Assembly (NCBI GenBank): GCA_937886445.1
Contig: CALGBY010000038.1
Coordinates: forward strand, 1 to 39,772
Reading direction: 5' to 3'
Source of the DNA: an uncultured Clostridia bacterium
GTDB taxonomy: Bacteria; Bacillota; Clostridia; Christensenellales; Aristaeellaceae
Length of the DNA: 39,772 nt
Under the pieces are notes generated by a model. That model searched no databases and had not been told where the DNA came from. It saw only the letters and a program-made list of their open reading frames with translations. A program made the translations under genes and the position numbers. This document shows, one piece after another, positions 16,648 to 23,923 of the stretch. Numbering within the stretch: the first letter of the stretch is position 1; each line of letters begins with the position of its first letter.

Positions 16648-16870
16648 TCAGCAGGGATTCAATGTAATGAGATGCAGGAAAGGAGGCAAAATATCCCTGC
16701 TGAAGATATCAGCATAGCCGTTTCTGCATAACATAAACAATTGAGTATACCTATGCCTGTATCCATTGCGGTCATATCAAAACCGTGGAAGTGCGATGTG
16801 ACGATGTATCTCAAGGGGAATTCTGCACTGTACATGATACAGGCAGATAAAGATTAATGGGAGGGTGAAT
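16648..16870 (+). other. Structured 5' leader of the CotH-like gene with possible short ORFs
   Basis: An 11-base inverted repeat (TCAGCAGGGAT at 16648-16658, ATCCCTGCTGA at 16693-16703) starts right at the predicted transcription start. Its 34-base loop contains AAAGGAGG (16679-16686), a near-perfect Shine-Dalgarno not followed by a normal start codon. Further on, 16753-16857 could encode a 34-residue peptide starting MPVSIAVISK; it has no clear RBS. The leader could sequester or expose a ribosome site, or be regulated by a short peptide. The repeat is certain; the function is not known. Confidence 0.45.
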
Positions 16871-18106
16871 ATGAAAAGAGCAACAGCCCTGTTGATGTTG
16901 TCTGTATTCATTTTGCTGTGTGTACCGGGCGCGTTTGCCTTGGAGGAAGGCCTTTCCGTCATCCGTATTACCTGTAACGGAACCGAGCCGCTTTCTCAGG
17001 AGGAAGCGATAAGTGCGTATTTATGTATCGAAGCGACTGACCATACGGAAACGGCCTTTTTGGGGGAAGTGAGTCTGAACGCCTCGTCACAGGATTATGT
17101 GGATGGTATTCTACCGCAAAGGAGCCTGCTTGTAAAAGGCGATGCTGTGGGCTTTGTGCTTGAAAACAACGGAGCGGACGCTCTCAGAACGGAAATAATC
17201 AACGCGCTTTGTTCATCTCTTCTTTCACGCCTGAGCAGCGGCATCTGCGTTTGTGCGGCGGAGCCTGTCGAAGTATATCTGAACGGTGAATATATGGGAA
17301 TTTATTCCCGGCGTGAGAGCGCAGAAAACGCCGTAACGCGTTTTGAACAATCTGTCGGACCATATACGCTGAATATTGCCAACGCGGGCGGAAGCACGGT
17401 GTACGGAGACGCGACCGGGCTGAAGAAGGCGCTCAAAGCGTTTTCCGAGGGAGGAAAGCCGGAGGAACTCGCGGAGATCCTGGATATCGAAAGCCTGCTT
17501 GAACATATGGCTGTAAATATGTATTTCGGTTGTGCCGATATCATCGGAAACCTGAACCTTTATCAGGTGAATGACGGATTGTGGAAATGCGTTACTCTTG
17601 ATTTTCCGTACGCGTATTTCAAAACCCCTGAAAGTCCGGCTGCCGCGCTTAAACAGTCTCAGCACGGATATCTTGCCGAAACGGTATACGCGCTGCTTGA
17701 ATATCCCGAATACATGGATCTGTTTTGCGAGAAACTGTCAGTGCTTTATCGCGAACTGCCGACAGATGTGATGCGGGAAACAGCGGAAATGGAGAACGCA
17801 AGGATCGCTTCCGCACTGCCCGCTCATATGGAGAGATGGACAGATGAAACAATAAAAGCACTGAAGGATGCGTATCCGATCTACAGCGTTTCAGATGCAC
17901 AGGAAGCTCTGCGGTATCAAAGATACCGCGTGTATTACCTCCGGGATGTTTCGCTTGTAAAGTATCCGTGGGACCTTTGCGTGAGCATGAAAAAAGAGTT
18001 TGACCTGCCGGACGAAGTCATGGATAAGTATTTCGGCACCGTGATCGGCACAGAGCCGGAAGTGACCGTTTTGACACCGGAGGAATTTTACGTTGCCAAC
18101 CCGTAA
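16871..18106 (+). CDS. Secreted CotH-like protein, probably degenerate
   Basis: A 411-residue exported protein. The N terminus (MKRATALLMLSV to GAFALEEG) is a signal peptide with probable cleavage after AFA. The body resembles the CotH protein-kinase family: VEVYLNGEYMGIYSRRE is close to the family motif VYLNGxYxGxYxxxE, and IDIESLLEHMAVNMYFGCADIIGN with KCVTLDFPYAYF corresponds to the metal-binding region, but the usual second aspartate (WDxD) is replaced by proline. It may therefore not be a working kinase. CotH phosphorylates spore-coat proteins in Bacillus; this one is secreted and has no coat genes nearby. Start at 16871, with GGGAGGG a few bases upstream; GTG at 16865 is an alternative. 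Confidence 0.68.
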   Translation: MKRATALLMLSVFILLCVPGAFALEEGLSVIRITCNGTEPLSQEEAISAYLCIEATDHTETAFLGEVSLNASSQDYVDGILPQRSLLVKGDAVGFVLENNGADALRTEIINALCSSLLSRLSSGICVCAAEPVEVYLNGEYMGIYSRRESAENAVTRFEQSVGPYTLNIANAGGSTVYGDATGLKKALKAFSEGGKPEELAEILDIESLLEHMAVNMYFGCADIIGNLNLYQVNDGLWKCVTLDFPYAYFKTPESPAAALKQSQHGYLAETVYALLEYPEYMDLFCEKLSVLYRELPTDVMRETAEMENARIASALPAHMERWTDETIKALKDAYPIYSVSDAQEALRYQRYRVYYLRDVSLVKYPWDLCVSMKKEFDLPDEVMDKYFGTVIGTEPEVTVLTPEEFYVANP

Positions 18107-18121
18107 AGCGTAAACCGAAGG

Positions 18122-18164
18122 GGCGTTTATGACGTATGCTGTATACGGAATAAACGCCTTTTTT
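18122..18164 (+). terminator. Terminator after the CotH-like gene
   Basis: GGCGTTTAT (18122-18130) pairs with ATAAACGCC (18150-18158), followed by six T (18159-18164). Confidence 0.85.
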
Positions 18165-18199
18165 GTCGTTTTTACGGCCGGAATGCGATGGCGGCGACC

Positions 18200-18228
18200 T
18201 TGCTTTCGTATCCCGGCGGATGTATAAT
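18200..18228 (+). promoter_or_regulatory. Promoter of the asparaginase gene
   Basis: TTGCTT (18200-18205), 17 bases, then perfect TATAAT (18223-18228), about 50 bases before the start codon. Confidence 0.72.
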
Positions 18229-18278
18229 GCTTTCGCGTGTATGCGGATATTCATAGCGCGGAAGCGCGGAGGACACGA

Positions 18279-19292
18279 ATGGACGAACGCGTATTGATCA
18301 TCTATACCGGCGGAACGGTGGGCATGTTCCGCACGGAACGCGGCTATGCGCCGCAGAAGGAAGCGTTTCACAGGTTGCTGGATTCCATGCCGGAGCTGAG
18401 AAGCCCCGCGATGCCGGAATGGGATATACTGGATATGGATCCGCTGCTGGATTCCTCCGATATCACGGTAAGAGAATGGAATCTGATCGGCAGCGTGATC
18501 GCGGAAAACTACAGTCGGTACAGCGGCTTTGTTGTGCTGCACGGTACCGATACCATGGCCTATACCGCGAGCGCGCTCTCCTTTATGCTGGAGGGGCTCA
18601 ACAAATGTGTGGTACTTACCGGATCGCAGATCCCGCTGTGTGAACTGAGAAACGACGCCAGAGACAACCTGATCACCGCGCTGCTGATCGCGGCGCAGGG
18701 AAAAGCGCGGGAGGTGTGCCTGTATTTCGGCGGAAAGCTGCTGCGCGGCAACCGCAGCATGAAATACTCCGCGGACGGGCTGATCGCCTTTGCTTCTCCC
18801 GGCTTTCCGCCGCTGGCGGAGGCCGGTATCGAGATCCGCTACAATGATAAGGCTCTGCTTGCGCAGACAGGGGAGAGCTTCCGCTTCCAGCCGCTGGAAA
18901 ATGTGCCGATCGGCGTGATCAAGGTGTTTCCCGGCATTCAGTTTGAGCTGTTTGATTCCTTTATGAGTGAAAAACTGAAGGGGATCGTGGTGGAGACCTT
19001 CGGAGCCGGAAACATACCGGGCCGCGGTGAAACGCTGCTGCCGGTGCTGCGCAGAGCGGAGCTGAACGGCACTGTGATGATCGTATGCTCCCAGTGCCCG
19101 CAGGGAACGGTGTCGCTGGGAACCTACGAGACCAGTACACCGCTGAAAAAAGCGGGAGCCGTGAGCGGCTATGATATGACGACCGAGGCGGCGGTCGCGA
19201 AGCTGTATTACCTGTTCAGCAAGGGATACGACCGTGAAACCGTAAAGAAACTGACGGAAACGAATCTGCGGGGAGAACTGACCTCCCGCTGA
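18279..19292 (+). CDS. ansA: Type I (cytosolic) L-asparaginase
   Basis: A 337-residue asparaginase, one residue shorter than E. coli AnsA (338), hydrolysing asparagine to aspartate and ammonia in the cytoplasm. The nucleophile T13 lies in IYTGGTVGM, and the second catalytic pair T90-D91 in LHGTDTMAY; both match AnsA (T14; T91-D92). LTGSQIPLCELRNDARDN and YFGGKLLRGNRSMKY are further family motifs. No signal peptide, so not the periplasmic AnsB type. GGAGG six bases before the ATG at 18279 decides the start; the frame is open 14 codons upstream. Monocistronic, with its own promoter. Confidence 0.95.
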   Translation: MDERVLIIYTGGTVGMFRTERGYAPQKEAFHRLLDSMPELRSPAMPEWDILDMDPLLDSSDITVREWNLIGSVIAENYSRYSGFVVLHGTDTMAYTASALSFMLEGLNKCVVLTGSQIPLCELRNDARDNLITALLIAAQGKAREVCLYFGGKLLRGNRSMKYSADGLIAFASPGFPPLAEAGIEIRYNDKALLAQTGESFRFQPLENVPIGVIKVFPGIQFELFDSFMSEKLKGIVVETFGAGNIPGRGETLLPVLRRAELNGTVMIVCSQCPQGTVSLGTYETSTPLKKAGAVSGYDMTTEAAVAKLYYLFSKGYDRETVKKLTETNLRGELTSR

Positions 19293-19372
19293 GCAGGCGC
19301 TGCCCCGAATGCTCATTCTGTGCCGTTTTTTTGCTTTACTGCGCGTTTATTGTTCCCGGAGACTCCTGTATG

Positions 19373-19401
19373 TTGCTTTTGCGCCGCGCAGCCGTTACAA
19401 T
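19373..19401 (+). promoter_or_regulatory. Promoter of the GH43 gene
   Basis: TTGCTT (19373-19378), 17 bases, then TACAAT (19396-19401). The -35 is the same hexamer as at the asparaginase gene. A run of seven T at 19326-19332 upstream may end asparaginase transcription, but I see no strong stem for it. Confidence 0.6.
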
Positions 19402-19441
19402 ACAGCGGAACGATCACGATGCCGCGCGGGAGGATAAGGAT

Positions 19442-20872
19442 ATGAGAAAAACGATGCTCGTGCTTCTGCTCTGTGCTCTCATGCTTTCCATGACGGCATA
19501 CGCGGAGGAGGAAAATGTTATGACGGAAAGCTATAAAAAGGCAAATGAAAACAACCCGCTCTATACCCAGCGCTTCGGGGCGGATCCCGGCGCGATGGTG
19601 TATGAGGGCCGGGTGTATGTGTTTATGACCGATGATACCGTTGAGTACGGCGCGGACGGAAAGGTGAAGGAAAATACCTATTCGCTGATCCGCTCCATCA
19701 ACCTGATCTCCTCGGATGATATGGTCAACTGGACCGATCACGGCAGGATCCCGGTGGCTGGGAGAGACGGGATCGCGAAATGGGCGGTCAACTCCTGGGC
19801 ACCCTGCGCCGCGCACAAGAAGCTCAATGGCAAAGAAAAGTTTTTCCTTTACTTCTGCAACGGCGGAAACGGGATCGGCGTGCTGACGGCGGACAGTCCC
19901 ACGGGCCCCTGGAAGGATGAGCTGAAACGGCCGCTGATCAGCCGCACCACGCCCAACTGTTCAAATGTCACCTGGCTGTTTGATCCGGCAGTGATGGTGG
20001 ATGATGACGGTACGGGCTATATCGCCTTCGGCGGCGGTGTGCCGAACGGAAAACAGGCCGCCCCCGGAACGGGCAGGATCGCGAGGCTGTCGGAAGACAT
20101 GCTTTCGCTGGACTGTGTACCTGTTACGCTGGATGTTCCCTATCTGTTTGAAGACAGCGGGATCAATAAGATCGGCGGGAAATATGTGTACACCTACTGT
20201 TCCAACTGGCAGACTGCCGGCAATACCCTCGGCATCACGGACGGCGCGATCGAGTATATGACGGCGGATGATCCGCTTGGCCCTTACACCCGGCAGGGAG
20301 AGCTTTTTCCCAATGAGGGGCGTTTCTTCGGCCTGTACGGCAATAATCATCACTCCATTGCCGAGCTGAACGGAAAGCTCTATCTGTTTTATCACAGCAG
20401 GCCCGTTGAAAAGGCAATGGGGATCACGGGCAATTACCGCAGCCCGCAGGCGGATCAGATCATCGTTTATCCGGACGGTTCACTGCGTCCGGTGCGCGGA
20501 ACGATGAAAGGCATCGAACAGCTGAAGCCGCTGGATCCTTTCCGGTATGTATCCGCCTGTACGCAGAGCCACCAGGCCGGGATCAGCTGTGACGGAGAAA
20601 AGGTGACCGGTATCGATACCGGAGACTGGATACGGGTCTCCGGGGCAGACCTCGGTGAGGGCGCGGTCTCTTTCACGCTGTGGGCTCAAACGGATTCAGC
20701 GCTCACGGTGTCCGTTTTCGCGGATCGCCCCGACGGGGAGCCGCTTTGCACCGCCGCGTTTTCTGAAGGGGCGGATCCTCTTACACTCCCTGTATGTGTA
20801 AACGGGATCCATGACCTGTATTTCGTATTTGCCGGCAGCGGAAGCTTCACCGGATGGCAGGCAAACAGGTAA
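19442..20872 (+). CDS. Secreted GH43 glycoside hydrolase with C-terminal CBM6-like domain
   Basis: A 476-residue exported enzyme. Signal peptide MRKTMLVLLLCALMLSMTAYA, cleaved before EEEN. The five-bladed GH43 catalytic domain shows the expected acids: D48 (GADPGAMVYEG, base), D181 (FDPAVMVDDDG, pKa modulator) and E237 (LFEDSGI, acid). Such enzymes act as arabinofuranosidases or xylosidases on arabinoxylan; which one cannot be told. Residues from about 355 form a beta-rich domain resembling CBM6 (GDWIRVSGADLG, VCVNGIHDLYFVF). I start at 19442, where the signal peptide begins and GGATAAGGA precedes it. Likely releases sugars that the cytosolic GH8 enzyme's pathway uses. Confidence 0.87.
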   Translation: MRKTMLVLLLCALMLSMTAYAEEENVMTESYKKANENNPLYTQRFGADPGAMVYEGRVYVFMTDDTVEYGADGKVKENTYSLIRSINLISSDDMVNWTDHGRIPVAGRDGIAKWAVNSWAPCAAHKKLNGKEKFFLYFCNGGNGIGVLTADSPTGPWKDELKRPLISRTTPNCSNVTWLFDPAVMVDDDGTGYIAFGGGVPNGKQAAPGTGRIARLSEDMLSLDCVPVTLDVPYLFEDSGINKIGGKYVYTYCSNWQTAGNTLGITDGAIEYMTADDPLGPYTRQGELFPNEGRFFGLYGNNHHSIAELNGKLYLFYHSRPVEKAMGITGNYRSPQADQIIVYPDGSLRPVRGTMKGIEQLKPLDPFRYVSACTQSHQAGISCDGEKVTGIDTGDWIRVSGADLGEGAVSFTLWAQTDSALTVSVFADRPDGEPLCTAAFSEGADPLTLPVCVNGIHDLYFVFAGSGSFTGWQANR

Positions 20873-20888
20873 ATCAGCACATAAATAT

Positions 20889-20938
20889 GCTGCCTCTCAT
20901 GATCATGGGGTTTTGATCATGAGAGGCAGCTCTTTTTT
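20889..20938 (+). terminator. Strong terminator after the GH43 gene
   Basis: A perfect 17-base stem: GCTGCCTCTCATGATCA (20889-20905) against 20914-20930, 8-base loop, then TCTTTTTT. It also separates this gene from the convergent ABC operon. Confidence 0.93.
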
Positions 20939-21043
20939 GATCTTTCGTAAAAACACCGTCCCGTTGAGCTTCTTTACGCGTTCCTGTTTGTTTCCGCGGC
21001 ATGCTGATCCCCGGGAACACACGGCGCTTCCGCCCGGGATCAC

Positions 21044-22138
21044 TCATTTTTTCATCTCAAGAATGATCATATGGGGGTATTCCGCGTTTTCCTGCTCATC
21101 ATATCTGATATTCTCCGCAACGAGCGAAAGGATACCGCCTGACAGCGGATCCATATTTTCCACCCTGCCTGCCGGTTCTCCGGAATAGGCAAAACGCGTT
21201 TCCAGACTTCCTGTTTTTTCGGAATATTCCACTGTCATACGAAGCCTGTCTTCTTCACGAAGCGAGGGCAGCAGCAGGCCGTTCAGGGTCTCTTCAAGGC
21301 CCAGCTGCAGATTGCGCGCGGAGCGGTCGCTCAGCCCCAGCCGCGACGCGAACTGGGCCATATGCTCGTTCAGTACCGCGTAATCGATGTGCTTCGGGTC
21401 CATCTCTTCCTCCAGAAGCTTCAGCCGCTGCACGAACCGGCGCGTCTTCTCTCTTTGCGGATGCTCGAAGATCTGCTCCGGAGTTCCCTGCTCATAGATC
21501 ACGCCCTCGTCCATATAGAACACACGGGTAGATACATCGCGTGCGAACTGCATTTCATGCGTCACGATGATCATGGTGAGCCCCTTCCGGGCCAGCGCGC
21601 GGATGACCGCAAGCACCTCACCCACCATGGTGGGATCCAGCGCGGAGGTGGGCTCATCAAACAGGATGATTTCGGGATCCATGGACAGGGTACGGGCGAT
21701 GGCGGCACGCTGCTTCTGCCCGCCGGAAAGCTCATCCGGGTAGGCCAGCGCACGATGCTCCATGCCCACGCTTCTGAGAAGCTCCATTCCTTTGTCATAA
21801 GCCGCCTGACGGCTTTCGCCCAGCAGCGTGACCGGCCCCGTCATCACATTTTCGATGATGCTCATGTGTTCAAACAGGTTGAAGCTTTGAAACACCATGC
21901 CCATTTTTCGCCGTATCAGGTGGACCTTCGCGTTCTTCCGCGTAATGGATTCCTCGTCGATCAGTATCTCGCCGGAGGAGGGTGTTTCCAGCATGTTCAG
22001 GCAGCGCAGAAAAGTGGATTTTCCCGTTCCGGACGGACCGATGATCGAGATGACATCGCCCTTTTCGATCTCCGCGTTCACATCCCTGAGCGGAGTTACT
22101 CCTTCATAGGCTTTGCATAAGTGACGGATGCTGATCAC
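21044..22138 (-). CDS. Polar amino-acid ABC transporter ATPase with RsbW-like C-terminal domain
   Basis: A 364-residue protein. Residues 1-240 are a GlnQ/ArtP-type ATPase: Walker A GPSGTGKST (34-42), Q-loop VFQSFNLF, signature LSGGQKQR (137-144), Walker B IILFDEPT (157-164) and switch His in VTHEM. It powers the importer encoded by the gene it overlaps (ATGA, 22135-22138). Residues 250-364 are extra: they resemble RsbW/SpoIIAB anti-sigma kinases, with an N-box-like LEETLNGLL (N286), a beta sheet, a remnant of the glycine box (PLSGGILSLVAENIRY) and a final MIILEMKK strand. The D-box aspartate is missing (FAYSGEPAG), so ATP binding there is doubtful. The role of the domain is unknown; it may be regulatory. 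Confidence 0.9.
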   Translation of the reverse strand: MISIRHLCKAYEGVTPLRDVNAEIEKGDVISIIGPSGTGKSTFLRCLNMLETPSSGEILIDEESITRKNAKVHLIRRKMGMVFQSFNLFEHMSIIENVMTGPVTLLGESRQAAYDKGMELLRSVGMEHRALAYPDELSGGQKQRAAIARTLSMDPEIILFDEPTSALDPTMVGEVLAVIRALARKGLTMIIVTHEMQFARDVSTRVFYMDEGVIYEQGTPEQIFEHPQREKTRRFVQRLKLLEEEMDPKHIDYAVLNEHMAQFASRLGLSDRSARNLQLGLEETLNGLLLPSLREEDRLRMTVEYSEKTGSLETRFAYSGEPAGRVENMDPLSGGILSLVAENIRYDEQENAEYPHMIILEMKK

Positions 22139-23679
22139 AGCATTTTCACCCCCTTTACACCGCGGTGCGCCCGATTGGGTTTCAGCCTGATCTCAATATG
22201 AGACACCAGATGTCCCAGCAGCGCGGCCACGGCAAAATAGATCGCCGCCGTAGTGATCAGCGGAAACAGCGCGTCATAGGTCCTGCTGCGAATGATATCG
22301 CTCATTTTGGTCAGATCCTGCACGGCGATATATCCCACTACCGATGTGGATTTGATCAGTGATACCACTTCTCCCTTATATACCGGCAGAAAATGCAGGG
22401 CGGCCTGCGGCATCACGATACGGAAAAACGCGCTCCTGCGGGTGTAGCCCATGGCCAGCGCGGCCTCCATCTGACCGGCGGGCACGGCATCGATACCGGT
22501 GCGCATCATTTCGGATACATAAGCCGCGAAATTCATTGTAAACGCCGCCACGGCCACAGTCAGCCCTGAAACGGAGGCATCGGTAAAGATGACATAATAC
22601 AGGATCAGCAGCAGCACTACGATGGGCGTGCCCTGCAAAAGGCGGATATACCCTGTGGTCAATGCGATGCAGAACCTGTTTTTCCCGCGCCGCAGCATGC
22701 AGATACCGAAGCCCAGCAGCGTGCCCAGCACGCCGCTCAGCAGGGAAATGCACATCGTAGTCCCCAGCCCCTCCAAAAGCAGCTGCCAGCGGCTCTCTTT
22801 GATAAAGGTGGAAACGAAGCTGTTCTTCAGAGAGGTGAAGAAATCGGTCTTCTCCATGGGACAGCGCACGATCATCACGGTTTTTTCAGCGGAATACGGC
22901 ACGGTAAACAGTACTTTTTCCGCGCGTTCATCGCTGTAGGTGATGCCGTTGGCCACGATATCCGAACGGGTACCGAGGCTGGGAATGAGCGCGTCGAAGC
23001 TCATATCCATGATTTCCAGTCCATAGCCCTCTTCGCGGCAGAAGCGGGTAAGCAGATCGATATCGATGCCTACGATGCTGCCGCTGCGAACAAAGTCATA
23101 CGGGGGATAAGCGCTTTCGGTTGCCAGGCGGATCGTTCCGTTTACAGGCTCCAGCGTCTCAAAATCGGTCACCTGATGCTCGGTATCGTCCGTCAGCCAT
23201 GCTTCCGTCACGGCCTGCAGTGTGCCGTCTTCTTTTGCCCGCGCGATAAACGCGTTGAGCTGCGCCTGCAGCCTGAGCCCGGTATCATTTTTGGCGAGTG
23301 CCATGCATATATCCAGTTCTTCCAATTGCTCCGGCAGATAGGTGATGCCGTCAACATCATTGATCAGTTCACGCGCTGTTACTTCGCTTGTCAGGAAACC
23401 GTCCAGAGATCCCTGCCTTACCTGCTGTATCATATCCGGATAGGATGTGAAATAGGAAATATCGGATAAAGGAAACTGCTCACGGCAGAAAAGGTCATAG
23501 CTGCTGCCGGTCTGCACTCCGAGACGAATGCCCGGCGTGTAGAATTCTCCGATGGATGTAAAGAACGCCTCTTTGTCACTCTTTGCCGATCCGGGCAGCA
23601 GTATGGAGACCAGCAGCAAAAGCATTATCGTACAGCATGTGATCCGTAAAACGGTTTTCGGCCATGCATTTGAAATCAT
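22135..23679 (-). CDS. Amino-acid ABC transporter: substrate-binding domain fused to permease
   Basis: A 514-residue fusion. Residues 11-32 are a signal anchor without lipobox cysteine. Residues 50-165 look like the second lobe and C-terminal end of an SBP_bac_3 binding protein (IRLGVQTGSSYD, YPDMIQQVRQGSLDGFLTS, EDGTLQAVTEAWL), while 181-271 look like the first lobe (GTIRLATESAYPPYDF, IVGIDIDLLTRFC, ITYSDERAEKV). The order is reversed compared with ordinary binding proteins. Residues 300-500 are a HisM/GlnP-type permease with the EAA loop (EAALAMGYTRRSAFFRIVMPQA). AAGGAGGGG precedes the ATG. With the ATPase it forms a complete importer for a polar amino acid; specificity is not readable. Confidence 0.9.
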   Translation of the reverse strand: MISNAWPKTVLRITCCTIMLLLLVSILLPGSAKSDKEAFFTSIGEFYTPGIRLGVQTGSSYDLFCREQFPLSDISYFTSYPDMIQQVRQGSLDGFLTSEVTARELINDVDGITYLPEQLEELDICMALAKNDTGLRLQAQLNAFIARAKEDGTLQAVTEAWLTDDTEHQVTDFETLEPVNGTIRLATESAYPPYDFVRSGSIVGIDIDLLTRFCREEGYGLEIMDMSFDALIPSLGTRSDIVANGITYSDERAEKVLFTVPYSAEKTVMIVRCPMEKTDFFTSLKNSFVSTFIKESRWQLLLEGLGTTMCISLLSGVLGTLLGFGICMLRRGKNRFCIALTTGYIRLLQGTPIVVLLLILYYVIFTDASVSGLTVAVAAFTMNFAAYVSEMMRTGIDAVPAGQMEAALAMGYTRRSAFFRIVMPQAALHFLPVYKGEVVSLIKSTSVVGYIAVQDLTKMSDIIRSRTYDALFPLITTAAIYFAVAALLGHLVSHIEIRLKPNRAHRGVKGVKML

Positions 23680-23727
23680 CAGGGCCCCTCCTTATAGTAA
23701 TGCACGCGTCACATAGATCGCTTTTTC

Positions 23728-23757
23728 ATCATATCACAGAACAGGGGAAATGTACAA
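23728..23757 (-). promoter_or_regulatory. Promoter of the amino-acid ABC operon
   Basis: On the minus strand TTGTAC (23752-23757), 18 bases, then TATGAT (23728-23733), about 50 bases before the fusion gene. A reasonable but not perfect sigma-A match. Confidence 0.6.
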
Positions 23758-23862
23758 TGCAATAAACGGCAACGGCACGCGGCCGGCCGCAACGGGAAGA
23801 GCGTTCATGATCTGATCTCTTTCTTCTGAAGAACTGTGCGTCCGGGAACTTCCGTGTGAACG

Positions 23863-23904
23863 AAAAAGGATTGCCCCGGTCATACCTGCTATCCGGAGCA
23901 ATCC
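23863..23904 (-). terminator. Terminator of the AAA+ ATPase gene
   Basis: Read on the minus strand, GGATTGC-CCGG arms with one mismatch (23893-23904 against 23868-23879) end in five T (23863-23867), starting 20 bases after the stop codon at 23924. Confidence 0.87.
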
Positions 23905-23923
23905 GTGTGATCAGCTGATATAT

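Noticed and set aside
15462..18200. tRNA-Lys as the attachment site of a genomic islet carrying the LytTR and CotH-like genes
   Set aside because: The following DNA is somewhat AT-richer, but no integrase is present and I found no direct repeat of the tRNA 3' end downstream.
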